Positions 27,142 to 36,419 of a DNA stretch of 64,000 nucleotides are shown in pieces. Source of the stretch: an uncultured Bradyrhizobium sp. (GTDB taxonomy: Bacteria; Pseudomonadota; Alphaproteobacteria; Rhizobiales; Xanthobacteraceae); contig NZ_CANSMR010000008.1 of NCBI RefSeq assembly GCF_947648125.1, positions 62,001-126,000 on the forward strand, written 5' to 3'. The notes beneath the pieces were generated by a model. The model saw nothing but the letters and a program-made list of their open reading frames with translations, was not told the DNA's origin and ran no database searches. The stretch's first letter is position 1. Each line of letters opens with the position of its first letter. The translations under genes were made by a program, and so were the position numbers.

Positions 27142-28044
27142 ATGGAGAGCAGGCTTCCACCCCTGAACGCGCTCAAGGCGTTCGAATCCGCCGCCCGCCA
27201 TCTTTCGGTGAAGCTCGCGGCCGAGGAGCTGTATGTGACGCCGGGCGCGGTCAGCCAGATGCTCAAGACGCTCGAAGCCCATCTCGGCGTCAAGCTGTTC
27301 GAGCGCGTCCCGCGCGGCATCTATCTCACCGACGCCGGGCGCGACTATCTGCCGTCGATCCGCAATGCGTTTCGCCAGATCGCGGAGGCATCGCGTCGCG
27401 TCGCTGCATCGACCGACGTCGGCACGCTGACGGTGAGCGTCACACCGTTCTTTGCGTCGGCCTGGCTGGTGCCGCGCATGGCGTCGTTTCAGGGGGCGCA
27501 TCCCGAGATCGATCTGCAGATCGTCACCAGCAACACGCTGGTCGACTTCTCGCGCAACGGCATCGACGTCGCGGTGCGCCACGGCCTCGGCCGCTATCCG
27601 GGGCTGCGCAGCGACCGCGTCGTCACGGTCGAGATGGTCGCGGTCGCATCGCCGTCGCTGGTTGCACGTCTCGGGCGGCCGACGTCTCCCGGCGAGCTTC
27701 CGGGCTGGCCGCAGGTGCATGATGCCGATCGCAAGGGGTGGAGCCTGTGGTTTCAGGCCAACGGCATCACGGAGGTACGCACGGCGCGCGGTCCCTCGTT
27801 CGACGACAGCGGTCTGCTGCTGAAGGCCGTGCTGACCGGGCAGGGCGCGGGGCTTTTGCCGGCGGCGATGGTTGCAAATGAGATCGAGAGCGGCGAGCTG
27901 ATCCAGCTGCTGGAGACCGCGCATCTGGAGGAGTTCGCGTACTATCTCGTCTGCCCCGACAACCGGCAGGGGCTTCCGAAGATCGCGGCGTTCAGGGAAT
28001 GGATACTGGGACCGGCGGCACAGTCAGCACTTGGGGAGCGCTAG
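27142..28044 (+). CDS. LysR family regulator, GcvA-like
   Basis: A 300-residue protein with PPLNALKAFESAARHLSVKLAAEELYVTPGAVSQMLKTLEAHLG as the N-terminal HTH, typical of the GcvA branch of LysR regulators, and a periplasmic-binding-like effector domain from about residue 92 (GTLTVSVTPFFASAWLVPRMASF). It is divergent from the thioesterase-MFS operon. The perfect palindrome just before its start codon, repeated near the other promoter, makes it the likely regulator of that operon and of itself. Confidence 0.93.
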   Translation: MESRLPPLNALKAFESAARHLSVKLAAEELYVTPGAVSQMLKTLEAHLGVKLFERVPRGIYLTDAGRDYLPSIRNAFRQIAEASRRVAASTDVGTLTVSVTPFFASAWLVPRMASFQGAHPEIDLQIVTSNTLVDFSRNGIDVAVRHGLGRYPGLRSDRVVTVEMVAVASPSLVARLGRPTSPGELPGWPQVHDADRKGWSLWFQANGITEVRTARGPSFDDSGLLLKAVLTGQGAGLLPAAMVANEIESGELIQLLETAHLEEFAYYLVCPDNRQGLPKIAAFREWILGPAAQSALGER

Positions 28045-28062
28045 CTATCTCGCCGCGACGGC

Positions 28063-28851
28063 CTACCGATAGAACGCGTTCGGCGGCACGCCAAAATGCT
28101 TGCGGAACATTGCGGTGAAGGCGCTCTGGCTGGCATAGCCGGCATCGAGCGCGACGTCGACCACCCGCGCGCCGCGCGCGAGGCGTTCGAGCGCAAACAG
28201 CAGGCGGGCCTGCTGACGCCACTCGCCGAACGTCATGCCGGTTTCCCTGGCGAACAGACGATGGATCGTCTTCGACGTCAGCTTCAGCCGGCGCGCCCAC
28301 TGCTCGGCGGTCGAGGCGTCATCCGGACGGGCCACCAGCGCCGCGCAGATCCGCGCCAGCCTTTCGTCGCGCGGCATCGGCAGATCCAGCGGCAGCACAT
28401 CGATTTCGCGCAGCTGGTCGAGCAGCACGCGCATCAGGCGCTCGTCGGACGTCGCGGGCGCATAGTCCAGCGGGACGCGCATCGCGGCGACGAACAGTTC
28501 GCGCAGCAGCGGCGAGACCGTGAACACGCAGCTGGTCTGCGGCAGGTTGGGGACCGCGTCGGCATCGACGAACACGGTGCGGATCTTGACCGCGCCGCAC
28601 ATCCGGACCTCGTGCGCGAGACCGGCCACCAGCCACACTGCGCGATTGGGCGGCACCACCCAGGTGCCCTCGGCGCAGCGCACGATCATCACGCCTTCGA
28701 TCGCATAGAGCAGCTGGCCGCGCGGATGCGCATGCCGGCCGGTCGATGTGCCGCTCGGGTAGTCGATCTCCATCGCCGCCATCGGTCGCGCCGTGGCGTG
28801 ATAATCGAGGTGCCGTGTGATCAGCTCGTCCAACACGTCTTCATCTCGCAT
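28063..28851 (-). CDS. AraC family transcriptional regulator
   Basis: The 262-residue protein has an N-terminal cupin sensor (HAHPRGQLLYAIEGVMIVRCAEGTWVVPPNRAVWLVAGLAHEV) and a C-terminal double HTH (WARRLKLTSKTIHRLFARETGMTFGEWRQQ; VVDVALDAGYASQSAFTAMFRKHFGVPPN). It resembles the group of AraC proteins that are divergent from drug/metabolite exporters. Here it is divergent from the EamA transporter gene, about 97 bp away, which is its likely target. Confidence 0.92.
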   Translation of the reverse strand: MRDEDVLDELITRHLDYHATARPMAAMEIDYPSGTSTGRHAHPRGQLLYAIEGVMIVRCAEGTWVVPPNRAVWLVAGLAHEVRMCGAVKIRTVFVDADAVPNLPQTSCVFTVSPLLRELFVAAMRVPLDYAPATSDERLMRVLLDQLREIDVLPLDLPMPRDERLARICAALVARPDDASTAEQWARRLKLTSKTIHRLFARETGMTFGEWRQQARLLFALERLARGARVVDVALDAGYASQSAFTAMFRKHFGVPPNAFYR

Positions 28852-28947
28852 GTCCCAATCTCGCTAGGTGCGGTCATTCTAGCGTGAGACGGACTTTGGC
28901 GCGACAGGTAGTTGCTGGTGTGTCCTTCACCAATGCGCTGCCGGGTC

Positions 28948-29856
28948 ATGCTCAAGAAGAATGCTGCACTTCTCTATCCCTTCGCTGCCATCGTGCTGTG
29001 GGCCGGCAACGTCATCGTCTCGCGTCTCTCGGCCCACACGATCGGTCCGCAGGCGATCACCTTCTATCGCCTGCTGGTCGCGGTGCTGCTGATGTCCCCG
29101 TTCGTAGCGCGCGCTGCCTGGCGCAATCGCCGCGCGATCTGGCCGCATCTCGGGCCGCTCGCGATCCTCGGCTTCCTCGCAATGTGCCTGTTCCAGAGCC
29201 TGTCGTATCTGGCGGCCGAGACCACGACTGCGACCAACATGGCCGTGTTCACCGCGCTGACGCCACTACTCACGGTCGCGCTCAGCGCCGCGGTGCTCGG
29301 CGAGCAGCCGACGCTTGGGATGGTCTGCGGCGCGCCGCTGTCGTTCGCAGGCCTCGTCTATCTCGTCAGCGGCGGCGAATTGTTGTCGCTGTTGCAGAAT
29401 GGTGTGCATGCGGGTGACGCACTGATGCTGCTTGCCGCGATCGTCTACGCGCTGTACGGCGTGCTCCTGAAGCGCTGGAATTTGCCGATCACCGGATGGC
29501 AATCCACCTACATGCAGGCACTGTGCGCGCTGGCCGTGATGTTTCCCGCGTTCCTCGCGACGCCGGCGCCGCTGCGGCAGGTCAACGCCGAAACGCTGCC
29601 GCTGATCGTCTACGCCGGCGCGCTGGCCTCGGTGGTGCTGCCGTTCCTGTGGATCCGTGGGGTTGCGCAGCTTGGCCCGAACCGCTGCGCGATCTTCGTG
29701 AACCTGTTGCCGGTGCTGACGGCTGCGGCCGCAATCATGATGCTGAGTGAGCCGGTCAGGTCCTTCCACGTCATCGGCGGCGGCCTCGCGCTGCTCGGCG
29801 TCGCCTGCGCGCAGGCGTTTCCGCGGCCGCTGAAGGCCGCACACGATCCGCGATGA
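28948..29856 (+). CDS. EamA/DMT family transporter
   Basis: A protein of about 302 residues with ten hydrophobic segments in two EamA repeats (LLYPFAAIVLWAGNVIVSRLSAHTIGPQAITFYRLLVA; HAGDALMLLAAIVYALYGVLLKRW). Members export metabolites or amino acids. The start is uncertain: ATG at 28948 (MLKKNAALLYPF) gives the most natural N-terminus, with in-frame starts at 28933 and 28912 as alternatives. The divergent AraC gene probably regulates it. A long opposite-strand frame in this region is a shadow. Confidence 0.88.
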   Translation: MLKKNAALLYPFAAIVLWAGNVIVSRLSAHTIGPQAITFYRLLVAVLLMSPFVARAAWRNRRAIWPHLGPLAILGFLAMCLFQSLSYLAAETTTATNMAVFTALTPLLTVALSAAVLGEQPTLGMVCGAPLSFAGLVYLVSGGELLSLLQNGVHAGDALMLLAAIVYALYGVLLKRWNLPITGWQSTYMQALCALAVMFPAFLATPAPLRQVNAETLPLIVYAGALASVVLPFLWIRGVAQLGPNRCAIFVNLLPVLTAAAAIMMLSEPVRSFHVIGGGLALLGVACAQAFPRPLKAAHDPR

Positions 29857-29967
29857 CGTGCGAGTGACGGATTGGCGATCTCGCGGTTTTGATCACATGT
29901 GAAAGGCCGGGCCAGAATAGAGCGCCGCGGTCGGCGGTCACTTGTTCGGTGAAACGGAGTGATCGCG

Positions 29968-30183
29968 ATGCGTGTTGCCCTGGTCTTGACGTTGCCTCTT
30001 GTGATCCTGTGGAGTGCGGTTGCCGACGCGGCCACTGCGCATCACCGGCGCGTGCGACAACACCTCATCATCCGTCCGAGCGAAGAGGTGGTCGTGCCTG
30101 GCGGGTACAGATATCCCGGCTTCGGGCCAATCCCGCCGGGCGAGAACCGCAATCTCGATCCATCCACGCGTGGTAGCGGCTGA
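29968..30183 (+). CDS. Small secreted protein, 71 residues
   Basis: The ATG at 29968 has GGAG eight bases upstream and begins a clear signal peptide (MRVALVLTLPLVILWSAVADAA) cut near Ala-Asp-Ala-Ala. The mature part is about 49 residues and rich in Arg, Pro and Gly (RQHLIIRPSEEVVVPGGYRY, then PGFGPIPPGENRNLDPS). No cysteines are present. It looks like a short periplasmic protein of the kind common in Bradyrhizobium; function unknown. It appears monocistronic. Confidence 0.75.
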   Translation: MRVALVLTLPLVILWSAVADAATAHHRRVRQHLIIRPSEEVVVPGGYRYPGFGPIPPGENRNLDPSTRGSG

Positions 30184-30358
30184 CCTGGGTCAGCGCCGCG
30201 CCTCCATCACTCGATCACGCTGCCTGCCCGAACGACGGCAAGCGGCAGTGCTTCGGAGTGCAGTGAGGAGGCAGGGGCCTGCTTCTCGCGGGCCCTTTGC
30301 CTGGCGGGGACGGAGGGGTGGCTCTTCCATCGCACAGGAGGTTGGTCGAAGGATCGAG

Positions 30359-30640
30359 CTATGCCGCGTCGGTGACCAACTTGTGCTGAGGTCGCTCAGT
30401 GACACGCTTTTCGAGCGTGGCGATGGTTTCCTTGAGATTGCCGTAACGCTCAATGAGCGACCTTGCCAAAATTGGATACCTTGGGTTCGATCGGTCATGA
30501 ATTCCCGCGCGCGCTTCTTCGGTCGCGATGTCGGCTTCGATCTGCTGGCAGGCCAGGACGAGATCGGACAGCATCTTCCTGATCGTCGGCTCTGGTCCGG
30601 TGCTTGCGCGAGCTGTCTCAAAACGATGATGCATGTTCAT
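30359..30640 (-). CDS. Hypothetical 93-residue helical protein
   Basis: From the ATG at 30640 (GGAG seven bases upstream) the product has PTIRKMLSDLVLACQQIEADIATEEARAGIHDR and YPILARSLIERYGNLKETIATLEKRVTERP, two amphipathic helices that could form a coiled-coil hairpin. No signal or membrane segment is present. I do not recognise a family. Codon use is like neighbouring real genes and the ribosome-binding site is good. A small hydrophilic cytoplasmic protein is the most that can be said. Confidence 0.65.
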   Translation of the reverse strand: MNMHHRFETARASTGPEPTIRKMLSDLVLACQQIEADIATEEARAGIHDRSNPRYPILARSLIERYGNLKETIATLEKRVTERPQHKLVTDAA

Positions 30641-30806
30641 GTGCGTGCTCCGAATGTCCGAGTTCGGTACACCGACAACAGCTGGCGCCGAACTATTCAC
30701 GGACGCATCGCAAGTTGCCTGCCAGTTGCGGGTCCGTAAGAATACGGCCGGGACGGGTCGGACGCGTGAATGTCACCGGTAGCGACAGTCTGATTGGTCT
30801 TGCAGG

Positions 30807-31487
30807 CTATTCTGGGCGCCAAGCCGGAACGCAAGCGCTTAGCGTGACGCGCTTGTAGTCTCGAGCGGCATTCTGATCTCCAGCTTCTTCCGCAAACCTG
30901 ACCGCCGCTTCCATGTCCTGAGAGGCAGACGCGCTATCGCAGAACAGGCTGCGAATTTCAGCCCGGTATCGATACGCCCTGTAGTTCATCGGGTTGTATT
31001 GAAGCGCCAGGGTGTAGTTGCCTTGCTCCTCCGTGGCGCCTCGGCGCGCGTCGTCCGACTGACTGGTGAAGTTGGTTTGGCGATTGAGCGCCTGGAGCGT
31101 TCCGAGCTCGGTGTAACGTTGAGACATCGCGCCGAAACTTGCAGGAAGTGCTTCGGCCGAAGAAGCAGGTTGCTTCGCCGCGGTGTATGCGCGTTCAATT
31201 TCGATCTTCTTGTATTTGATGGCGTTGTCGTAGTCCCGCAGGCTTTGGAACGTGCTCGATATTTCGCTGTTGATCGGCGCAATATAGGCGGTCGAGAGCC
31301 GTCGATCGCTCAGCAGGTTGAGGCATGCCTGTATCTTTGCCTGCGCAGGCAAGACGTCGCGACATTCCTTGTCGATCACACGCCGCTGGTTCCGCGGATG
31401 CACTGTTGGCGGCGTCTGAGCAGCAGGCAGCACAATAGCCAGTGCGAAGTAGATCGCTAACCTGAGACCGCGACTTGGGCCATTCAT
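30807..31487 (-). CDS. Hypothetical secreted TPR-like protein
   Basis: The 226-residue protein has an N-terminal hydrophobic signal (GLRLAIYFALAIVLPAAQ) and a helical body with TPR-like pairing (ALQYNPMNYRAYRYRAEIRSLF; SQDMEAAVRFAEEAGDQNAARDYKRV). Three or four cysteines (KECRDVLPAQAKIQACLNLL, LFCDSAS, LSACVP) suggest disulfide bonds in the periplasm. The ATG is one base after the stop of a tiny RHH-like remnant frame. No named family is recognised. Confidence 0.65.
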   Translation of the reverse strand: MNGPSRGLRLAIYFALAIVLPAAQTPPTVHPRNQRRVIDKECRDVLPAQAKIQACLNLLSDRRLSTAYIAPINSEISSTFQSLRDYDNAIKYKKIEIERAYTAAKQPASSAEALPASFGAMSQRYTELGTLQALNRQTNFTSQSDDARRGATEEQGNYTLALQYNPMNYRAYRYRAEIRSLFCDSASASQDMEAAVRFAEEAGDQNAARDYKRVTLSACVPAWRPE

Positions 31488-31488
31488 C

Positions 31489-31548
31489 TTATTTCTTCGC
31501 CCTCAGCCCGATCTCGACCAGCCGGCGGATACCTCGTGCGGGCTTCAT
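31489..31548 (-). pseudogene. Possible remnant of a ribbon-helix-helix protein C-terminus
   Basis: A 19-codon frame ends with IRRLVEIGLRAKK and a stop. The pattern 'EAIRRLVExGLxAKK' is the usual C-terminus of small ribbon-helix-helix proteins in Rhizobiales as I recall it. No homologous upstream part is seen: the sequence becomes a perfect palindrome directly before the ATG. It is either a gene remnant or a chance match; it ends one base before the start of the downstream hypothetical gene. Confidence 0.35.
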
Positions 31549-31864
31549 TGATTATTTGATGCCAAATAATCAAGCCGAGGGGAAGCTGCGACTTCCACCT
31601 CGGCTCTAATCCTCATCCGGCTCCGTGGCCACGCCAGCCGCAACAATCGCCTCAAGCCTTCAAGGCTCGTTGATCGATCGCGCGGCCGCTGACGCATTTC
31701 ATTGATGGACTCAAAAGTGAGGCCGTTCGTGACTGGGATAGACCGAACGGCCTCAGCCAGCCCGAGGTACCAAAATGGAAGAATGGGCCGGCTGCCGAGC
31801 TACGGCGTCGCCGGCCAAATGGTTTCGCCAGCCGATTGACGTCGCGACCATTCGAGGCCGGCTG
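31549..31864. repeat. Intergenic region with three strong inverted repeats
   Basis: No gene is supportable here. Three hairpins are found in about 200 bp: TTGATTATTTG-N4-CAAATAATCAA at 31548-31573 (11-bp perfect arms); a stem starting GCCGAGG and closing CCTCGGC at 31574-31604 with GGAAG/CTTCC inside; and TGAGGCCGTTCG-N14-CGAACGGCCTCA at 31718-31755 (12-bp perfect arms). The first two are directly adjacent. They could be terminators, mobile-element ends or recombination scars. Confidence 0.7.
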
Positions 31865-32146
31865 CTATGAGTGCGCAGGATCGGTCTGACGACAGGTCGT
31901 CAAAATGAACGCTGCCCTGCTGCATTGCCAATCGCTGCCAAGCGCAGCGCTCGAGACCGGCCGTGGGCCGGCAACGATCGCCAGCAGCACAACCATGCAA
32001 GCCAGCGAAGTTGCGATGACGAGCCTGCCGGCCTTGGATGAGAAGCGCTGCCTGAACCAGGGAGCCAAATCGGCGGATCGGCGAAGCTGGGCGTTACGCA
32101 AAACCTGGTCGATATCCTGGAATTGAATGCCACTGTCCTGCTGCAT
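31865..32146 (-). CDS. Small single-pass membrane protein, 93 residues
   Basis: The protein has a polar N-terminus (QFQDIDQVLRNAQLRRSADLAPWFRQRF), one membrane segment (LVIATSLACMVVLLAIVAG, about residues 42-60) and a short C-terminal part with two cysteines. GGAG lies seven bases before the ATG. 'IDQVLRNAQLRRSAxLAxWFRQRF' looks like a conserved rhizobial hypothetical. It is probably anchored in the inner membrane with the N-terminus in the cytoplasm; function unknown. Confidence 0.65.
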   Translation of the reverse strand: MQQDSGIQFQDIDQVLRNAQLRRSADLAPWFRQRFSSKAGRLVIATSLACMVVLLAIVAGPRPVSSAALGSDWQCSRAAFILTTCRQTDPAHS

Positions 32147-32344
32147 GGCTTTACTCCGGAAATATTCAGGTGATGAAAAACTCAGGGGATGCTGCGCGCG
32201 GTTTGTTTCGCGCTCGCTTCAACGCACCGGAAATGGTGTTTCGTTCACGCGGAGGTGACGACCGGTTCGAGCCAAAGGCGGCTTGTGCAGCCGCTCGTGC
32301 GCTGAACAGCGATTTTCCAGAAATTTCAATGATGTCAATGAGAC

Positions 32345-32438
32345 TGGCGGAGACGGAGGGATTCGAACCCTCGATAGGCCTTTACAAGCCTATAACGGTT
32401 TAGCAAACCGCCGCCTTCAGCCACTCGGCCACGTCTCC
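32345..32438 (-). tRNA. tRNA-Ser (anticodon GCT)
   Basis: The minus strand starts GGAGACGTGGCCGAGTGGC and ends CGTCTCCGCCA, giving a seven-base acceptor stem and an encoded CCA. The anticodon loop reads TTGCTAA on a CGGTT/AACCG-type stem, so the anticodon is GCT (AGC/AGT serine codons). A long variable arm (TTATAGGCTTGTAAAGGCCTAT) confirms a serine tRNA, and GGTTCGAATCC is the T loop. It is 94 bases long including CCA. Confidence 0.97.
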
Positions 32439-32688
32439 AATGGCGCCGATATGCCCGAGAGGGCGCTGAGCCGCAAGCGGCAGATTCAGTTTGCGGCAAG
32501 GTGATTTAGTGGCAGCTCCGCCGCAGGGGGCCCCGGAGCGGGCGCTGAGCCTTTATATTGCGCCCCGATTTGGACGCGGCGGCTCGGGTCGATGCAAGAA
32601 ATACTAAGTATAACAATTGGTTAGGTCGAATTTTAGGCAAGGCCGGCAGCCGCCCCTCGCGAGATTGTTGAAAACCGGCTGCGCCGGC

Positions 32689-35163
32689 TCATTCCACGCT
32701 GGCGCCGCGGCGCAGGTCGGCGTCGATCTGCAATCTGGTGCCCCCGCCGAAGCGGGCTCGGTAGACCTGTAGGTTCTCCATGATCCGCTGGACGTAGTTC
32801 CGCGTCTCCGAGAACGGAATCAGCTCGACCCAGTCGACCGCATCGACCTTGGGGTCGCGCGGGTCGCCGTAGCGCTCGATCCACTTCTTCACGCTGCCGC
32901 GGCCGGCATTGTAGGCGGCGAAGGTCAGGATGTAGGAGCCGCGATAGTCCTCGAGCAGGCCGCCGAGCTCGGCGGCACCGAGCATCGCGTTGTAGACCGG
33001 GTCGGTCTTCATCCGGTTGAGATCGAAGCCGATGCCGGCGCGCTTGCAGACATAGCGTCCGGCGTCCGGCGTCACCTGCATCAGGCCGTAGGCCTGGGCC
33101 GGCGACACCACCGCCGGGTTGAACGCGCTCTCCTGGCGCGCAATCGCGTAGACGACGCTCTGCTCGACTTCCGGTCCGACCTGGCGGAACGATGGAATGC
33201 CGTTCACCGGGTAGGCGTAGTGATCGAACGGCAGTCCGCGATTGAGCGCGGCCTTGCCCATCAGCAGCATGCCGCGGGCATCGCCGTGGCGGGCGGTGAG
33301 TTCGCCGAGGCCGGCCAGCGCTTCCGGATCGCCATTGTCGCCCATGTCGCCGAAGATCGGGATCGCGAGCTCGCGCGCGTCGATTTCGTAGAGCAGCCCG
33401 ACGGCGCGCACCATTTCCAGCCGGTCGGCGCCACGTCCGCGCGGCGCGCTGTTCAATTCGATCTGCGGCAGGCCGAGCTTGGCGCGCGCGAGCTGGCCGT
33501 AATAGCTGGTCGACTGCTCGGCTGCGCGTGCGTAGGCGGCGCGCGCCTCCTGGCCGCGGCCGGCGGCTTCCGCCGCGCGGCCCTGCCAATAGCCGGCACG
33601 CGCCAGCGCGGTCGGGTTGGCGCTGCCGACGCCGATCCGCGCGAAATGCTGGGCGGCGAGGGAGGGGTCGTTGAGAAATCGCAGCGCGATCCAGCCCGAG
33701 GTGAATTCCTGCTCGGTCTTGTAGATGTCGCGGGCGGGCAGCGCCGCGTCGCGCGCGATCAGATAGGCGGTGCGAAACTCGTTGACGTCGATCATCTTGC
33801 GCGCCAGCAGGCGGCGCTCGACCCACCATTCGTCGACGTTGTAGAGCCGCGCGGCGTCCTTCGGCGCGCTCAGCATCAGCCGCGCGGCTTCAGCGAATTT
33901 CTCTTCGCGGCGGAGCAACTGGATTTTTGCGAACAGGTAACCGGCGTCGCCGGAGAGTTCGCTCGGCACTGCCTCGAGCAGCGCGCGCAGGTTCGAGCCC
34001 TTGCGGTTGGCTGCGATGCGCGCCTTGGCGAGCGCCAGATAGCCGGAGCCGAGCCGTTTGGCCTCGCGAATGCCGGCAGCCTCGTTATCGGTGCCGTAGA
34101 GCATCGTGTCCATGCGCGCTTTATGGTCGGCGGCGGTCAGGAACGAGCCGAACATTTCGAGTGCGGCGCTTTCGGTGTCCTCGCTCATCCCGTCATTGCG
34201 CCAGGCCTCGCGCACCAGCCGCTCGGCATTGCCGCGGTCGCCGCGTCCGATCATCACCTTGGCGAGCGCGAGCCGGCCCTTGGCCGAGACCGGCGATTCA
34301 TTCTGGAACCAGGCCCAGACCGCAGAATCGTCGCGATGGTCGTCCCATAGCGATGCCTCGATGCGGCGGCGCAGGAAGGTCTGCGAGGGCCAGCTCGGAT
34401 TGGCGTCGAGGAAGGCGCGGTAGCGCTCGACCGAGGCGCCATTGTCCTCGCTGCGCAGGATCAGCCATTCAGCAAGCTTGCGCGCGACCGGATCGGAAAT
34501 CGAGGCCTCGGCTTCGGTTGCGTCCGCCGGCCTGCGCTTGCGCAACAGCTCGACGACGCTTGCAAGCGCCTCCTTGTCCGACTGCGACGTCGACGACGTC
34601 GCGGCCACGGCCGCAGGCAGTACCGGCTTGCGCGCGACCGGCGCGGCATGCTGGCGGGTCGCCGGAACCAGCGCGGGGGCGGCGGCGCGGACGGGTGCCG
34701 GCTTGTTCGGAAGACTTCCGGTTGCAGCCGGAGAGGCGGGCTTCGACGCAGTGGTCTTCGCAGCAGTGGACTTGGACGTGGTGCGATTTGACGCAGCGTT
34801 CTTCGAAGCGTCGGTTTTGGGAGGCGCGGCCTTGGCGCTGTCGGTCTTGGCCGCGCCGGACTTTGAAGAGGTCGTCTTGGCTGCGTCCGTCTTGGCAGCG
34901 CTGGTCTTGGTTTCGCTGTTCTTGGTCGCGGTTGGCTTTGAAGCATGCGGCTTCGAAGTACCGGCCTTCGACGCTTCGGTCTTGGAAGCAGCGTTCTTCG
35001 AGGCAGCCGTCTTGGAAGCGGTGTCGTGGGCAGCCGACTTTGCGGCTGGAGCATCCTCGGCGGCCCATGCATCGGCCGTGATGGCGGCCAAGCCGACGAC
35101 GAGCGCGAGGCTCGTCGCCAGCGCCGTCGATCGCAATGTGCCTGCGCGGGCGGAACGGATCAC
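32689..35163 (-). CDS. slt: Soluble lytic murein transglycosylase (Slt70-like) with low-complexity N-terminal segment
   Basis: From a GTG at 35163 with GAGGA upstream, the 824-residue protein has a signal peptide (to about residue 33), then a ~115-residue segment of Lys, Ala, Ser and Thr built from ASK/AAKT-like units, then a long superhelical domain and a C-terminal SLT lysozyme-like domain. The catalytic Glu is in ARQESAFNP near residue 678, followed by YGLMQVTP and YNAGRGSV. It cleaves peptidoglycan with formation of anhydro-muramic ends in the periplasm. The basic low-complexity linker is unusual for Slt70 and may bind the wall or DNA. dapA is divergent, 300 bp away. Confidence 0.92.
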   Translation of the reverse strand: MIRSARAGTLRSTALATSLALVVGLAAITADAWAAEDAPAAKSAAHDTASKTAASKNAASKTEASKAGTSKPHASKPTATKNSETKTSAAKTDAAKTTSSKSGAAKTDSAKAAPPKTDASKNAASNRTTSKSTAAKTTASKPASPAATGSLPNKPAPVRAAAPALVPATRQHAAPVARKPVLPAAVAATSSTSQSDKEALASVVELLRKRRPADATEAEASISDPVARKLAEWLILRSEDNGASVERYRAFLDANPSWPSQTFLRRRIEASLWDDHRDDSAVWAWFQNESPVSAKGRLALAKVMIGRGDRGNAERLVREAWRNDGMSEDTESAALEMFGSFLTAADHKARMDTMLYGTDNEAAGIREAKRLGSGYLALAKARIAANRKGSNLRALLEAVPSELSGDAGYLFAKIQLLRREEKFAEAARLMLSAPKDAARLYNVDEWWVERRLLARKMIDVNEFRTAYLIARDAALPARDIYKTEQEFTSGWIALRFLNDPSLAAQHFARIGVGSANPTALARAGYWQGRAAEAAGRGQEARAAYARAAEQSTSYYGQLARAKLGLPQIELNSAPRGRGADRLEMVRAVGLLYEIDARELAIPIFGDMGDNGDPEALAGLGELTARHGDARGMLLMGKAALNRGLPFDHYAYPVNGIPSFRQVGPEVEQSVVYAIARQESAFNPAVVSPAQAYGLMQVTPDAGRYVCKRAGIGFDLNRMKTDPVYNAMLGAAELGGLLEDYRGSYILTFAAYNAGRGSVKKWIERYGDPRDPKVDAVDWVELIPFSETRNYVQRIMENLQVYRARFGGGTRLQIDADLRRGASVE

Positions 35164-35469
35164 AGAAGTCCTCTGCGGCCCCGAATCATCTGGTCGTTTG
35201 GGCCATGGGTTCTTATTTGATTGAAAACGTAGACAAAATACTAAGAAGCCTGCCGGTGCGGCTGTTTGCGCCAGCACAACGGCGAAATCGCGGCTGGAAC
35301 CGGCTGGGAATAGGTTCGGTACGGCCCTTTCGCCTGTCGGTCAGACCCGATATGAATTGCCTTTCATGGCGTTTCGCATCAACCGGATGCCGGTTGCACG
35401 GACGTGAAGCACGACAATAACAAGGGTCCGTCGACCTAGCCTTTAGCCTGAAGCGTTTGGAGGAAGTCC

Positions 35470-36360
35470 ATGGCAGCCAAGACAAAATTCCGGGGATCAT
35501 TCACTGCCTTGGTGACGCCCTTCAAAAACGGCGCAGTGGATGAGGCGGCGTTCCGCGGCCTCGTGAACTGGCAGATCGCCGAGGGTACGCACGGCTTGGT
35601 GCCGGTCGGCACCACAGGCGAGAGCCCGACGCTGAGCCATGACGAGCACAAGCGCGTGGTCGAGTGGTGCATCGAGGAGGCCAAGGGCCGGGTGCCCGTG
35701 ATCGCCGGCGCCGGCTCGAATTCGACCAAGGAGGCGATCGAGCTCGCCGAGCACGCGGAAAAGGCCGGAGCCAACGCGGTGCTGGTCGTGACGCCGTACT
35801 ACAACAAGCCGACCCAGGAAGGCATGTACCAGCACTTCAAGGCGATCAACGATGCGATCGGGATTCCGATCATCATCTACAACATCCCGCCGCGCTCGGT
35901 GATCGACATGTCGGTCGACACCATGACGCGGCTGTTCGAGCTGAAGAACATCGCCGGCGTCAAGGACGCGACCGCGAGCATGGTGCGGGTGTCGCAGCAG
36001 CGCGCTGCGATGGGCGAGGACTTCAATCAGCTGTCGGGCGAGGACGCGACCATCATCGGCTACATGGCGCATGGCGGCCATGGCTGCATCTCGGTGACCT
36101 CGAACGTCGCGCCGCGGCTGTGCTCGGAGTTCCAGATCGCCTGGCAGAAGGGCGACGTCACCACGGCGCTGAAGATCCACGACAAGCTGATGCCGCTGCA
36201 CACCAATCTGTTCATCGAGAGCAATCCGGCGCCGGTGAAGTATGCGATGTCGCTGCTCGGCAAGCTGGACGAGAAGCTGCGCCTGCCGATGGTGCCGGTC
36301 TCTGAATCGACCCGCCAGGCTGTCCGCAGCGCCATGGTGCATGCAGGCCTGATCAACTGA
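35470..36360 (+). CDS. dapA: 4-hydroxy-tetrahydrodipicolinate synthase
   Basis: The 296-residue TIM-barrel protein condenses pyruvate and aspartate semialdehyde at the start of lysine and diaminopimelate synthesis. GTTGESPTL near residue 47, Tyr137 in [10 protein letters not shown] and Schiff-base Lys165 in AGVKDAT are in place. GGAGGAAG precedes the ATG. It leads a cluster with mscL and smpB on the same strand, a gene order seen in rhizobia. Confidence 0.97.
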   Translation: MAAKTKFRGSFTALVTPFKNGAVDEAAFRGLVNWQIAEGTHGLVPVGTTGESPTLSHDEHKRVVEWCIEEAKGRVPVIAGAGSNSTKEAIELAEHAEKAGANAVLVVTPYYNKPTQEGMYQHFKAINDAIGIPIIIYNIPPRSVIDMSVDTMTRLFELKNIAGVKDATASMVRVSQQRAAMGEDFNQLSGEDATIIGYMAHGGHGCISVTSNVAPRLCSEFQIAWQKGDVTTALKIHDKLMPLHTNLFIESNPAPVKYAMSLLGKLDEKLRLPMVPVSESTRQAVRSAMVHAGLIN

Positions 36361-36419
36361 GCCAGGCCGGTACCGCCGTGAACAATACCGTGCGCAATGT
36401 CGAAGAGAAGGGGATGGGC

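Noticed and set aside
32170-32504. Plus-strand frames ending with ETEGFEPSIGL and GGIRTLDRPLQAYNGLANRRLQPLGH
   Set aside because: These are translations of the antisense of the tRNA-Ser gene at 32345-32438, a well-known source of false proteins.
34700-35060. Tandem repeat array near 34.9 kb
   Set aside because: It is the coding sequence of the Lys/Ala/Ser-rich segment of Slt, not an independent repeat or CRISPR array.
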